This document shows positions 22,239 through 34,116 of a DNA stretch of 64,000 nt, in pieces. The DNA is from Prostheceraeus crozeri (taxonomy: Eukaryota; Platyhelminthes; Polycladida; Euryleptidae): positions 62,001 through 126,000 of the forward strand of contig CAJQUW010007092.1 in assembly GCA_907163375.1 (NCBI GenBank), written 5' to 3'. Under the pieces are notes generated by a model. That model was not told where the DNA came from and did no database searches. It saw only the letters and a list, made by a program, of their open reading frames with translations. A program made the translations under genes and the position numbers. The first letter of the stretch is position 1. Each line of letters starts with the position of its first letter.

Positions 22239-25200
22239 ATGAGCGGCTCGTTAAAGTTGGTCGATATCGTGAAGAGATTCAAGGGTGAGCGTGATGAAAA
22301 TATTGATCAATGGTTCAGACGATACGAGACAGCGGTGTCTATAGTAACCGCCCCAAAGGATTTAGAGGCTGAGATGGCTCGAATGATGCCTCTATTTTTG
22401 GATGGTCCTGCTTTCGCGACCTGGGATCAATTGGAGCCAACAGATAAAAATGACTTTAAAGTTGTGATGAAGGCTTTGAAGAGAGTTTATGGACTTAACA
22501 AGGCAAGTGCCTGGCTAAAACTCAAATCCCTCCGTTTGTGGCCTGGCGAACAGATCGACATCATCGCAGATGATGCAAAGACATTGTTGAAGGTTATCAC
22601 TGGCAAAGATCCTGATGAGGAGCTGGTATCGTTAGCTGTGATCGATGCGTTACCAGCTGATGTAAAGGAGAAGGTGTATATCCAAGACGGCGAAGATATG
22701 AAGCTCCAAGATGTTCTGTCTACGGCGAAGGCGCTTTTGGCAACTCGAGATGCCTTACCCACCGCAGTCGCTGCGACGATGGGTCCGCAAAACAGCCAAA
22801 TGAAAGTCTCCAAGCAAATGGTTCGCTGTCAAGGCTGTCGCCGCTTTGGCCATGAGAAGGCCAGCTGTATTATCACCTGTTTCTTTTGTAACGAGAAAGG
22901 GCATATTCAGCGATTTTGCCCACACCGTCAACAACAGGCAAGTGCGAGCATGGCTGCGGCGACGGAAATCACCGGTGCACAAATCTCACGTCCAATGAAT
23001 GTCAATGGGCAAAGGATGAACGCGCTGATCGACACTGGATCTGTGACTTCTGTCATTGGTGAGCATGTGGTTGGGAATGAGAGTCGGTCTAGGTCCTACA
23101 TTAGTCTTCAATCTTTTGGTAGGCATAATGTATGTGCGTATACGTATGTTGTTTTGAGTAGTGTGATAACTGATAATAATGAAGAGCTGGGACCCATTAA
23201 TGCATATGTAGTCTTAGAAACTGATCTACCTACTGGTATTGATATCATTTTGGGTTCGAATGTATTTGAGAGAACGGGTTTAATATTACATCCACGCGTA
23301 CGTCCAGGTACTGAGCTAAAAGTAGATTTTCCCTATAGTAAAGGGCCTGTAGTTTCGGTATTGCATAGTGATGATATTCATGATAAGGATTTTGTTGCTA
23401 CTTTTAATGGAAGTAGGTGGTGCGTAAGGTGGAATTGGAGACAAAATTTAGAACCAGGATCCGATTGTAAGATACCGTATAATATTATCGATGAGCAGGA
23501 TAAATCACCGTGTGATGCTGAAATAAATGACTGGATTAATGAGGGCATATTAGTAAGGCATGACGTAAGTTTCCATGGGAAAATAAAAAGGTACTTACCG
23601 ATTATTGCTGTGCGTCAGCAGAAGGGCGATACCGTTAAAGTTCGCCCTGTCTTGGACTATAGAAGTTTAAACGAATCCATTGAGTCTCATACTGCTGAAG
23701 CTACTCCTACTTGTGCTGACACGTTGCGTCAGTGGCGGCAACTGGGGCCTAAGTGTTCTATTATTGATTTGAAGCGTGCCTATCTACAGGTAGAAATTGA
23801 TCCGAGTTTATGGGCATACCAAGCTGTTAGGTGGAAAGGAAGTGACTTTCTGTTGACGAGGCTTGGTTTCGGCTTGGCCTCAGCCCCAAAAATAATGACA
23901 GCTATAGTTACACGAGTATTGCAGGGTGACCAGAAAATCAAGGAAGGTACTTCTAGTTACATTGACGATATATATGTCTCTGAATCGGTTGTCTCATGCG
24001 AAAAGGTCAGGTCCCATCTGAATAATTGGGGCCTTATAACAAAAGAGTCACAAAAAGTTGGTAAAGGAGACGTTAGATTACTGGGACTATGTGTGGACTC
24101 AGGGTTGAGATGGCGCAGAGACGGTTCTCTGCCCTTAATAGCTAACATTCTTACGCGGCGTGAAGCACATAAGTACATAGGAGAATGTTTAGGACATTAC
24201 CCCGTGGCGGGATGGCTTCGAGTCGCCTGCGCGTTTGTACAGCGGTGCACTGCCGAAGATCATACTAGGTGGGATGACCCAGTTTCGGAAAAAATAATGA
24301 GTTTGATTCGAGAAATAGATGTTCGACTGAAAGTGTCTGACCCTGTCGGAGGCATGTGGGAGGTTGATCCTAAAGCTCCAATCACGGTCTGGACTGACTC
24401 CAGTTCTCTAGCCTACGGGGTTTATTTAGAGGTTGAAGGTCAGGTGGTCGAGGATGCGGCTTGGCTGCGCCCGAAGGATGATGCTACGCATATAAACCGG
24501 TCTGAATTAGACGCAGCTATCAAAGGCCTGAATCTTGCCTTAAAATGGGGTAAGAGGGACATTACGATCAAAACTGACTCCATCTCAGTTTATAGATGGT
24601 TGCAATCTGTTATTCATAAGACAAGAAATGTTAAGACTCGTGCACTCGCAGAAGTTTTGATTAAGCGTAGACTTAATATTATTTCAGACATTATCCGTGA
24701 GGAACAGTTGGCAGTACAGGTCGTTTGGATTGAGTCAAGTTTAAACAAAGCAGATTCATTGACTAGAGTGCCTAATTCATGGGTCAGGGAGAAACTAGAT
24801 AGCGTTGATTACGCTGACATCAAGTTTGTTCATGAAATCAACCATTTTGGCACGAATCGAACATATGAATTATGTAAAGAGCGGTATAAAAATAAATCCG
24901 TTTCAAAATCTGATATTAAGGCCGTCATTGGCGATTGTGCAACTTGTACCCGCATAGACCCTTCGAATCGCTTTAGTTGGGACAAAGGATCGATATCCGC
25001 GAATAATGTTTGGGAAGTTTTAGGCACTGATGTAACTCATGTAGACGGTAGACCTTATTTATCCGTTATCGATACTGCTTCCAGATTTACAATCTGGCGT
25101 AGCTTAAGAAATGAATCCTCCACTGAGATAGCTTTCAACATTGAACAGATCTTCGCAGAATTTGGTCCCCCAGCGTACATAATGAGTGATAACGGGACAG

Positions 25201-25844
25201 TTTTCCGTAGCCGCGAGTTTAATGAGCTGTTAGATAAGTGGAAAGTTCAACAGGTCTTGACTTCCGCTTATAGGCCCCAGGGAAACTCGGTGGTTGAGCG
25301 GGTTCATCGTACCGTTAAGAGAACCGTAAAGCGTACAGGAAAATCCCTCGCAGAGGCCGTTTTCTGGGTTAATAATACAAAAGGTAAAAACGATTCAACA
25401 CCTTACGAATTAGTTTTCTGTGCGAAGTCTAGAAAGCCGGATGTTACAGCTGATCGCATTGAGATAGAACGACCCAAATTGAATTACGAGGTAAACGATA
25501 ATTACTTTGATAAAGACCGTAATCCTTTTCTTGTTGGCGATAAAGTTTTTCTTAAGCCTCCTTCCTCCCGATGTGATGACGTTTGGAGCGGTCCACACGT
25601 CGTGACAAAAATCATTTCGAGTGTTTCAGTTGAGTTAGATGATATAAATGTCTCTCGTCATGTATCGCATTTAAGACTGGTACCTTATTGCAGGGAATCT
25701 ACCGAAGTCGACTTAGAAACGAAATACTGCTCTTTGACGAATGATAGCGATGTCGAAATTGATTCTGAGGCGGTACCCCGAAGGAGTAGTCGCGTGACTA
25801 AAAGACCTATTTTTCAAGGTGACCATGTCGTTGATTACAGATAG
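22239..25844 (+). CDS. Gag-Pol polyprotein of the LTR retrotransposon
   Basis: A single frame of about 1200 codons starts at the first ATG after the 5' LTR. Parts in order: an N-terminal gag/capsid-like region, a paired CCHC zinc-knuckle segment, an aspartic protease, reverse transcriptase, RNase H, and integrase with a zinc-binding N-terminal part, a catalytic core and a C-terminal tail. The protein would make the virus-like particle, copy the RNA and insert the cDNA. Having gag and pol in one frame means no frameshift is needed between them. The frame looks whole. It is an element gene, not a host gene. Confidence 0.9.
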   Translation: MSGSLKLVDIVKRFKGERDENIDQWFRRYETAVSIVTAPKDLEAEMARMMPLFLDGPAFATWDQLEPTDKNDFKVVMKALKRVYGLNKASAWLKLKSLRLWPGEQIDIIADDAKTLLKVITGKDPDEELVSLAVIDALPADVKEKVYIQDGEDMKLQDVLSTAKALLATRDALPTAVAATMGPQNSQMKVSKQMVRCQGCRRFGHEKASCIITCFFCNEKGHIQRFCPHRQQQASASMAAATEITGAQISRPMNVNGQRMNALIDTGSVTSVIGEHVVGNESRSRSYISLQSFGRHNVCAYTYVVLSSVITDNNEELGPINAYVVLETDLPTGIDIILGSNVFERTGLILHPRVRPGTELKVDFPYSKGPVVSVLHSDDIHDKDFVATFNGSRWCVRWNWRQNLEPGSDCKIPYNIIDEQDKSPCDAEINDWINEGILVRHDVSFHGKIKRYLPIIAVRQQKGDTVKVRPVLDYRSLNESIESHTAEATPTCADTLRQWRQLGPKCSIIDLKRAYLQVEIDPSLWAYQAVRWKGSDFLLTRLGFGLASAPKIMTAIVTRVLQGDQKIKEGTSSYIDDIYVSESVVSCEKVRSHLNNWGLITKESQKVGKGDVRLLGLCVDSGLRWRRDGSLPLIANILTRREAHKYIGECLGHYPVAGWLRVACAFVQRCTAEDHTRWDDPVSEKIMSLIREIDVRLKVSDPVGGMWEVDPKAPITVWTDSSSLAYGVYLEVEGQVVEDAAWLRPKDDATHINRSELDAAIKGLNLALKWGKRDITIKTDSISVYRWLQSVIHKTRNVKTRALAEVLIKRRLNIISDIIREEQLAVQVVWIESSLNKADSLTRVPNSWVREKLDSVDYADIKFVHEINHFGTNRTYELCKERYKNKSVSKSDIKAVIGDCATCTRIDPSNRFSWDKGSISANNVWEVLGTDVTHVDGRPYLSVIDTASRFTIWRSLRNESSTEIAFNIEQIFAEFGPPAYIMSDNGTVFRSREFNELLDKWKVQQVLTSAYRPQGNSVVERVHRTVKRTVKRTGKSLAEAVFWVNNTKGKNDSTPYELVFCAKSRKPDVTADRIEIERPKLNYEVNDNYFDKDRNPFLVGDKVFLKPPSSRCDDVWSGPHVVTKIISSVSVELDDINVSRHVSHLRLVPYCRESTEVDLETKYCSLTNDSDVEIDSEAVPRRSSRVTKRPIFQGDHVVDYR

Positions 25845-25912
25845 CAGACCTTATATTGTTTCGTATATAATATATACTTTTGTATATTAGTTTCTTAAGA
25901 AACTAGGGAGCG

Positions 25913-26151
25913 TGTGAGCGTGTTGTATTTCTAATTCTCTGTTGTTCACTGTCTTAGGACATAGCAATCCGACTCTCGACCGCATGCCTGACATCCTATT
26001 ATCAAGTGTTCTGGTGACGTTTCATGATAATAACATTTCATTATTGTGCATGTTTCGTGAGTTGTTTTATGCCATTGTTATACAGGTATAAATATCCACG
26101 TCTGCAAATAAAGTGCGTCTTTGCTATTTGGAATTCGCGTTTTTACTTACA
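25913..26151 (+). repeat. 3' LTR
   Basis: 239 bp, identical to the 5' LTR and preceded by a short purine-rich stretch. It is followed by the TAAAT target duplication. Confidence 0.9.
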
Positions 26152-26159
26152 TAAATTCA

Positions 26160-27800
26160 TTCAGATTTCGTATTCTAAATATGCTTAACCATGCACTTAC
26201 TGCGCAGCTGTAATATTTATCAAGTTTGTCTATATTTCTGAATGATAAAATGAAAACAATTGCTTTGCTATGAGCAATGTGCAACTCAAACATAATTAAA
26301 TAAAGTATCTTTAGTTAGTCAGTATATCAATGTAGGCTAAATTGAAAGAAAACTTTATGACGTAATACATTTCCTTAGATTGCTAATTACAATTATTGCA
26401 ATAATAAACCGTTTCCCACTAATACCACACTTCTCATGGGCCCAATAGGAATTTTGGCTATAGAAGAATCTTTGTGTCAGCACAAAATACAAGGAATGCA
26501 CTTCCTTTACTTAAATTCATTCATTTATTTAAACTTGGGCTTGGGTTTTGAGTTTTGACCTCAAGTTTTTGCCCAACCTTGCTTGCATCCCTGTTCGTTG
26601 AAATCCGCACGTTTCATAAATTCCAATATATCAGCTGATAAATTCAATGAATTCGCCAAACACGCACATTGTTGTCAGAACCTATTAAAATTGATAAAAC
26701 TTTGATCTCAAATTTCACTTAATCTGTATTCATTAGAGCTCCTCAGATTTCTTATTATTTTTAATATTCTAGCTGATGAATTCAATGAATTCGACAAACT
26801 CACGCATGGCTAACAAAAACTAAGCGTGCTTGAGCATTGAACTGAGAGTACAAGCAAGTGCATTGTGGATAAAACCTGTATTTATCCCAGAGTGTTTTGA
26901 CGGCATATTAAATGTGATAGATTTCAAAGATGCTCTCCGTGACTCATGATGATTTTTCCTATCGTCATTAGCTACAAATTATAAGCAACTTAATTGCCTC
27001 CATCATAAAGTCAACCATCTGAATGTCGCGGATGGAAATAAAAATGTTTGAAGATTCCGCGTATCGATTAATAAAAACAAACTTCATGAATAAAGTAAAG
27101 TGGCAATATCTCTTTCACAATTTATCAGTAGTTCACTTTAATGTCTTCCAAAAAGTGGAAAGCCATTAGGAAGCAGCTGAGAAACAAAATGATGAGCAAA
27201 CCATTTTGTGAAATATAAAAATCCTTTAATATCTTTACGAAAATAGCATTTATCTGTGTGTACTGTCTTTTGTGATGCTTCAAACATTTGTGGTTTTGTA
27301 GAGAAGCAGGAAATGTGTGGAGAAATTGCTACAATTAAGTATTTTACCATCGACTTGGGAAAAATCTTGTTTTGGCCAGTTGGGCAATTTTGTGACTTTT
27401 CAATGATTTTCTGCAAAGAAATATTCACCAGTCTTTGACCAATTTGTTGAGGATGTTTCTGTGCTGATTTCCAGGAAATGCAATAAACTATGACATAATC
27501 AGATCGTTACCTCATGAGTCATGACCAATGCCTAATTGACATGTCCAACGTCAGATTATTACGCCGCTGCTAATGTGAGAGATGCGCGGACTGAAAAAGA
27601 AGGACACGCTTATAGAATGATTTGCCGCAAAATATCGACTATCTTTTAGCTCTTCTGCTGAAGTGGCGGTCCATTAAAAGTGGCGTTTTATTACTATCGG
27701 CTTGTCAAAAAGCTAAAATTATGTCATTATTTTGTATTCGATTACATTCTACCTTTTAGAACTTTCATTTCTTACGATCCTTACCAAAATCAGTGGGTAT
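26160..27800. other. Intergenic stretch with a possible solo hAT end
   Basis: Mostly featureless AT-rich DNA. At 26525-26591 a run of TTGGG and CCAA words ends in GCATCCCTG, which resembles a hAT terminus, but no matching left end or target duplication was found. Confidence 0.35.
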
Positions 27801-27808
27801 ACGTCAAA

Positions 27809-28611
27809 GATCGCCAATGATAAAATGATATCACTTTCTGGGGAGAAATGATGTCATTTTATATCATTTTATTTTTAAAAAATAAAAAAAATTGCATCAT
27901 CCAAAAAATTTTGTTCCATTATATTTTCTAATCATAGATTCTTCGCATTTTGTATTGAAGCAAATTTAGTCTCTTTCGTTTGTTTTACCCATGTCACTGC
28001 CCACTGGTGATTAATGTATCGAAAAGAAACATGCTATTGTCTGTCAGTCTGTCTATCACACAGATGTGTACAGTGTATATCTCATATATTGCTGGTTACT
28101 TCAGAGTTCTAGCAGGCCTATAAACATTGAACTCATTAATAACTGTCTTCATGTGTTTGAAGTCTTCACTGCAATCTAAATATTTTCAGCCTTTTTTCGT
28201 TCTTTAGATACTGTTGACCTAACCAACTGCATATTGTAGGCATATTTGTAATTTGAGTGTATAAAGCTTAACTAAAAACTTGCCACGTCTGATGCATAAG
28301 CCATGAGCCCTACCTAAGTTTTGATTATACAAGAAGCTTTGTATGACTAAACTGCTTTCTTCGGCCTTCCATTATTTGGAATATATCGATGCTGCATGCA
28401 ATCTAATTTTAATTTCATTGCTAAGAGCAGTAAAAGCAGCATGGTAGCAGTGTAAATCGAAAAATTCGGTGAAAAATCTATTTTCGGTGTTGGCCTATAC
28501 GTATGTTTAACTGAAAATTGTGTATTTTCATTATAAAAAATAAAATGATGTCATTTCATATCATTTTATAAAATTCGTAATTTTAAAAATAAAATGATAT
28601 CATTGCCGATC
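27809..28611. mobile_element. Inverted-repeat element with ATGATATCAT-rich ends
   Basis: The outer 75-80 bases at each side are inverse complements with small gaps. The left starts GATCGCCAATGAT, and the complement of the right starts GATCGGCAATGAT. Both arms carry several palindromic AAATGATATCATTT-like words. The middle 640 bp is AT-rich with no convincing frame. This looks like a non-autonomous DNA transposon of about 800 bp. No target duplication is evident, so the superfamily is open. Confidence 0.55.
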
Positions 28612-28619
28612 ATAGGTAT

Positions 28620-30845
28620 ATATCACCAACTTATTTACATTAAATAAGTTAAATATAACGGAAAACCTATACAAACCTTAGATACTGCTAAATGAATATT
28701 TTGCTTATATCGAAAGCTATGATCAAGTACAACTTCTCGTTATCTAATTAGTAGCTTTTAGCAGCTATTAATGAAATCACCAAAAGTCAGAAGATGGTAA
28801 ACTACAGGTCTCGATAGAAAACAAGCGTGATTTTGCTCATTGTCAGGTGCAATAAAAAAGGAAGTGGACACAACACCACACACAGTGCACAGAATCTGCT
28901 ATTGGCCTATAACGTGTCATCTATTTGTTATACATGTATCATGGAGGCATTCAGTCGTAGTTAGCAAATTAATAAGGAAGCACCAATCAATAAGGAAGTC
29001 AAATTCTCTTGTAGCTCGTTGGAAAGTCATTGATACAGGATGAGTCAAATTAATTGGCCCTATTTTATAAAGTGTTGTAGATCAGTGAAAATCCAACCAA
29101 TTTTTAAATGAGATGTGTCATTTTAAACCCCAGAGTATCAACAGTAGCGCTATGGTTTTCAAAACAACATAGACATGTCACCTTTGACGATATTCAACGG
29201 TTTTGAATTTGAAAACTTTCCTAGTTTTGCATATTTAAACATGATGTATGCAATAATTGGAAGTGATCACAGTTGATCTGTGAATTTATGCCAAGATGAA
29301 GCTGTCTGTGTCAACAAGACATTTCCTGTGGAAGTCAAATGAGGTGCTAAATGGCCTTCATGGTAGCTGCAGTTTTTTTGGTTGCGTTCACTTTTTAACA
29401 GATGATGGCATAATACACTGAAATAGATTTTTGAGCTGTAAATTTGATTTTTCAGTAATGATTCTTTATTATTAGATATCTATAAAGTCAACATATCTAT
29501 GAACTTCTAATAGTCGTTAAAATGATGTCCACAATCTGGGATTGGAGATAAATGATACATCGCATTGAGAATGCGATTTCTTAATCCGATGTTAATTTGT
29601 TTATTTGAAAGACGTATAAGAATTATTAGACGGAATTCTGAGATGCTAGAATATCGAAATGCAATTCAGAATGCGTCTAAATAAACAAAATAAACCGACT
29701 TTTTATAATATTAACGGACTAGAATGAAACAGCATCTAAACGATGGCGGCTTCCAGTGGTTGACAATGGTCACGCACCCGCACCTTGTCAGGGTACTTTG
29801 CAAAGATTTTCAGTTTTTAAATGTAAAATCCTTTTGACAAGGTAGATCGGAAAATATCTTTCGACAAGAGTTTTTGATTTTACAACTTATGATTAAGAGT
29901 TAGCAACATTAACATAGATATGTGCCTTACTGAGGAGCTGAAATGACCATCAAGAAGCAGATGTTGTCCATTCGAATTTCTAGTCCTATTTACTTATACA
30001 ATGAGAAAAGTCGGATTTCTATGATCAGTAGTATGTAATAGCAGGAGTTTAGTATAGGAGAGCATGAAAATCATAAACAGATTGAATCTGTCAACAGAGT
30101 GCAATCATTTACTTCATTAAGAATCTTCGGTTAGCATCAATGACAGAATTGACTTGGGAAATGTTTTCCAAACCTAAATAGAATATCATGATAGAGACAA
30201 AGTTTGAAAACGGAATATATTCGATAAGCGGGTTACTTTGTCATTGAAATGAATTCTATGGAGTCTCTGAGTTCAAAGCGCTTCAATAGGACACGATCTT
30301 TCGTTTCATTAATCCTCTACAGAGCCTTGCCAGGTTGCTGTAAGCCAGATGAGGCACTGTGAGACCTGACCCTAACCTTTGATTGAAGGGAGACAGCGAC
30401 AGGAAGAGGAATTGATGCTGAGACGTGTAGCAACTTCAAACACTTCAGATATAGGAGTTCTCCTCCCTTTTCTGTTTATAACCATTTCCTCAAGTCCTCG
30501 CAAATTTCTGAGCAGCTTGAAGCGTCAGTGATTCTTCTCAACACAAGTTTTACTTATATGAAAATGATAAAAAAGTGTAGCTTCCTTCTAACGTTGAAGA
30601 AATTGACACGGAAATGAAAATCATGCTCAACAATTTTGGTTTGCTGGAAATGTTTTGTAATCATCCAGGAGGAATCAAAGAAATATGACACTCAATAATA
30701 ATAATAAAAGGCTAGAATGGACATGGTCATTGAAAACAATAAAACGTCAAGGACAAGCGTTGTCATGACAACGTTGCCTAAACGATGGCGGTTTCCAGTG
30801 GCGGGAAACGGAAAGTTACTGGGAGCTTATCTGGAAATGCTCACG
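28620..30845. other. Intergenic stretch with worn repeats
   Basis: It contains the Tc1/mariner-like end at 29036. A 23 bp word, CTAAACGATGGCGG(C/T) then TTCCAGTGG, occurs at about 29736 and again at about 30778 in the same orientation. Minus-strand fragments near 30120-30170 vaguely resemble a Tc1 C-terminus. No intact gene. Confidence 0.35.
29036..29066. repeat. Tc1/mariner-like terminal sequence (copy 2)
   Basis: After TA (29034-29035) the sequence starts CAGGATGAGTCAAATTAA and continues GGCCCTATTTT. It matches copy 1 at 21094-21122 with few changes. The opposite end was not found. Confidence 0.4.
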
Positions 30846-30852
30846 ATTATTA

Positions 30853-32514
30853 CAGTCCGTTTCATAAAAAGTGGATCATCCTAAAATTTGACTAAATAAA
30901 ACATAAGAATGATACAGAAAGCATTTTTCATGTTATTTCATATCCCTAATATATATAATGTCCTTATATAATCTGATAAGCTATGATACAGTAACGGTTC
31001 TTAAGAAGCTAATATTTTGTGCCCTACCCTTATTGTCAATGACATTACCAATTCGACTAGGCATTGATTCAATGATATCGTTAATTTTTGACTGATCTAA
31101 CTTTCTCCACTCTCTTTTTAACAGTGACGTAAGTTGTGATACGCCATCTGTAGGTAGCAGTGAACGACGAACGTTACGTTTTAGAATACTCCATACATTT
31201 TCTATGGGATTCAGATCAGGAGAACGAGCTGGCCAAGATAATGTCCTAAGCCCTAATTGAGACTTGCATAAGTTGACTCTACTACTCCTGTGACACGTAG
31301 CATTATCATCCATAAATAACCAAGTCGATGGATCACCAAGTTGATCTGTCATTGGCCAATGTTCATTCGTAAAACATTCACATAGCGTTCAGAATTCATG
31401 GTTCCTTGCTGTATGTGAAGTTCAGAGCGGCCATTGGTCCAAATGCCAGCCCAAATCAGTAGAGTCGCACCACCTTGTACCCGGGGACGACGTAAATGTC
31501 TCGGAATTTCCTGATCAGATTTTATCCATAATCTCAATAGACCATCACTATCCTTCAGACGGACTGATGCCTCATCAGACCAGACAACCCGATCCCATTG
31601 ATTTCGCCAGTGACAATGACTCATTGCCCATCTGAGACGTCTTTTTGTATGCTGATCTGATAATTCGATCTGAGAGGGCCTCTTACAGCTCTTGAAATTC
31701 GACTCAATAAGTCTTCTACGAATAGTGGACTTAGAAATAGACGAGACTAGTGCAGCCATCTCAGTTAACGAGAGACTTGGATCAACTTTAACAAATCTCA
31801 AAATTAAGCGGTCTCTACGTTTGGATGTTTTGCGTGGACGGCCAGAGCCCTCTTTACGACAGAGTCGAAAATCATCATTATGCCATCGATGCACATTTGT
31901 GTAGGCCTAAGGGACATTTAGTCGCTTAATGCTTGTAGCTCGCAAAGAAAACCCTAGTTCTAGCAAGGCTGACACTTTGCCTTTTGTGAATGCGATCTCG
32001 TTATTGTTCATTTGTGCTTTGTATTGTTTTCAACCGGTAAGAGATAGATTTCTAGCTGAAAGCAATCAGGAGTGCTGCCAACACCACCGCAACGAAGTCA
32101 GGAAGCTATGGAACATGAAGTCCAGTTAATCACATGTAGCAGTTACATTATTGTTGATGAATAATGGTGCTATATTGGCTATGATTGACCGATTTTCTTT
32201 ATTTTTGTTTTGCTTGATAGCTTTTGGCTTGTAGAACAACATATTACATAACAAAGGAAACAAATGTAATTTTATAAGAGTGAGGTATGATTTCGTGTAA
32301 CATTGCTAAATGAAGATCAAATTATCTACTACGTTTTTATCTATAACAGGAAAACAACTCCATATTCATGCTTGAAATTTCCAACAATGATATTAGTAAG
32401 TACAACTGACATATCCTCCAAATTTCAGAGAAATTCGTTCAAGTTTGGCGGAGTTAGACAAAGTTGAAGTTAAGGCGATGTTTAAGGGTGATCTATTTTT
32501 TATGAAACAATCTG
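30853..32514 (-). mobile_element. Tc1-like DNA transposon, nearly complete
   Basis: The element is 1662 bp, bounded by TA on both sides (30851-30852 and 32515-32516), the target duplication of Tc1/mariner. The ends are inverted repeats of about 35 bp: the left starts CAGTCCGTTTCATAAAAA and the complement of the right starts CAGATTGTTTCATAAAAA. Similarity continues through GATCA(T/C)CC. One transposase gene occupies the minus strand. The size is standard for Tc1. About seven differences in the first 30 bases of the two ends, and two breaks in the gene, suggest moderate age. Confidence 0.85.
30981..32011 (-). pseudogene. Tc1-like DD34E transposase, two lesions
   Basis: Read from ATG at 32011, about 343 codons, the usual Tc1 length. 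The N-terminal helix-turn-helix reads L-L-E-L-G-F-S-L-R-A then K-R-L-N-V-P, and H-R-W-H-N follows. A G-R-P-R-K hook lies near residue 58. The catalytic triad is visible: W-S-D-E-A-S, then M-D-D-N-A, then P-D-L-N-P-I-E-N-V-W, with 34 residues between the second Asp and the Glu. The protein would bind the terminal repeats and cut and paste the element at TA sites. Two defects are visible: an in-frame TAG at codon 35 (about 31909-31907), and a one-base shift near 31350-31390 that separates the first catalytic half from the M-D-D-N-A half. The copy is therefore not expected to encode active protein. Confidence 0.8.
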
Positions 32515-32850
32515 TATCATTTCTGTGCATGCATCAAAGCATTTCAATAAAATAACCTGCATGTCCGCCTCATGGCAATAATCTACAACCACTGAATGTT
32601 CCATCAATTTGATTCTTCTTAAGATCAAGCAACATTATCATTATCTTCAATAGCAACAAAGCGCTATTGTCCATTCTACTCTCACTAACTTAAACAAAGC
32701 GAAAGGTCGGATTTCTAGGGGAGGAATCATAGAAATTTGGTTGTTCACTTGGTGGGACTATAATGGATGCAAGCTGTTTGTTGATGGCAATTTCATCTGC
32801 TCGGTCATGCACCGATCAATGTCAATGTTGCTATTTAAAGACGATGGTAT

Positions 32851-33331
32851 TTAGGGATTAAAATTCCGTGGACTTATCCAAATCCCAGGATTTCGGGATT
32901 ATAATAATTCAATTCCTGGATCCCAGGTGTTCGAAACAAATCATTCCACAGTACATTTACAGGAAGAAAATTGCTTTCTTGTGGTCTTCTTTATACAGAT
33001 TTTACTAATCTGACCGTCACTGACGAACACAGAGTGTGTATTTATAGTTTTGTGAGTCGTTTACTTCTTTAATTACTTGTCATTCTCAGCCCATTTGCTA
33101 CTATTTTTTATATCATTTTTTTGTTGCCGGAGAATGTTGAATCGCATTCTCATTAATTACTCAAACAATAACGAAAATCATTTCGGTTTCCACTCACATA
33201 GCATTAAAACATTACAAAATGCTACAATGCAAATGCCTACAAATATCACAAAATGCTACTAAAATGACAATTAGATCAATCCTAAGATCCCGAGAGCAAA
33301 ATCCCGGGATTTCGAGATTGCAAACCCTGAT
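32851..33331. mobile_element. Probable hAT-type non-autonomous element
   Basis: The left end starts TAGGGATTAAAATTCC, and the complement of the right end starts CAGGGTTTGCAATCTC. Both are followed within 40 bases by CCCAGGATTTCGGGATT-like words, giving subterminal CCCGGGATT repeats at both ends. The form suggests hAT, but the flanking 8 bases do not match, so the limits are uncertain. Confidence 0.4.
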
Positions 33332-34116
33332 TCTAAAGAGTGAAACCGGTCATAGTTGCAAATTCTTGCCGTATGTCGATAAACTGCAAGTTACTGTATA
33401 AAAATGAGTCAATACGAAAAAAGAGAAATTATGGCATTTTGATACCATACAAAGCACAATGACAGGCTGCCGGCGTGCTTAGCCATATTCAGCCTCCATC
33501 ATAGTTTAGGCACCGTTGCTACGATAATTCATGTCCACGACATGGCATTGTTACCAAGTTGGATGTCCGAGGATTGCAATGATATGAAAAGGAAAATTGC
33601 TCAAAAGTTCATTAAACGTCCACAAGCTGCCACCACAGTAAGGAGCAAGGTTCGATCCCTGTGGTTCTGGATGGAGAAGGCTGTGATGCGGTGGCTCCAA
33701 AAAGAAGGATTTGCCCCAGTTCAATATCCGTTTGGAGAACGTAGCGACGCTGGTTTCAGAAAGAACGAGATGAAGGAGTGAGTGCATCGTGCAGACTCAA
33801 CACCGTTCTGACAAGGGTTATGTGCAAGTACATAAACATAGGCTATAATCCGCGTAGAAAGCAGCCGATGTAAAACGGGGACCATAATAACCTCTGTGTG
33901 GTGTGTGATCGCAGTTGACAGGCAAGCAAATAGCTAATAAATTGCTAAGCTTTCAAGTTTATTAAACTGTTTACTTCATCCAAATGGAATATTTTTATTC
34001 AAATAAAGTCAAGAGAGAGTTGTTTGTCATTTCATGCTAGCTCGGTTTGACCAAAGTCCTCTGTGTTTCGGTACAATCTAAGTAATTTGGAGGAGGGTCC
34101 AGCAATCAGTCTCAAT

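Larger units (their letters stand above)
21971..26151 (+). mobile_element. Ty3/Gypsy-type LTR retrotransposon, looks whole
   Basis: The element is 4181 bp with two 239 bp LTRs that are identical as far as I can read. It is flanked by the 5 bp duplication TAAAT (21966-21970 and 26152-26156). One long frame encodes gag and pol together. The order protease, reverse transcriptase, RNase H, integrase places it with Ty3/Gypsy (Metaviridae). No envelope gene is seen. Identical LTRs imply a very recent insertion. It resembles a compact single-frame group found in several invertebrates, but the exact clade is not assigned. Confidence 0.9.

Noticed and set aside
26525-26591. Solo hAT terminus ending GCATCCCTG
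   Set aside because: No left end and no 8 bp duplication were found, so it was left as a remark in the stretch description.
30105-30171. Second Tc1 transposase C-terminus on the minus strand
   Set aside because: Only a loose resemblance over about 20 residues, with no matching ends or upstream domains.
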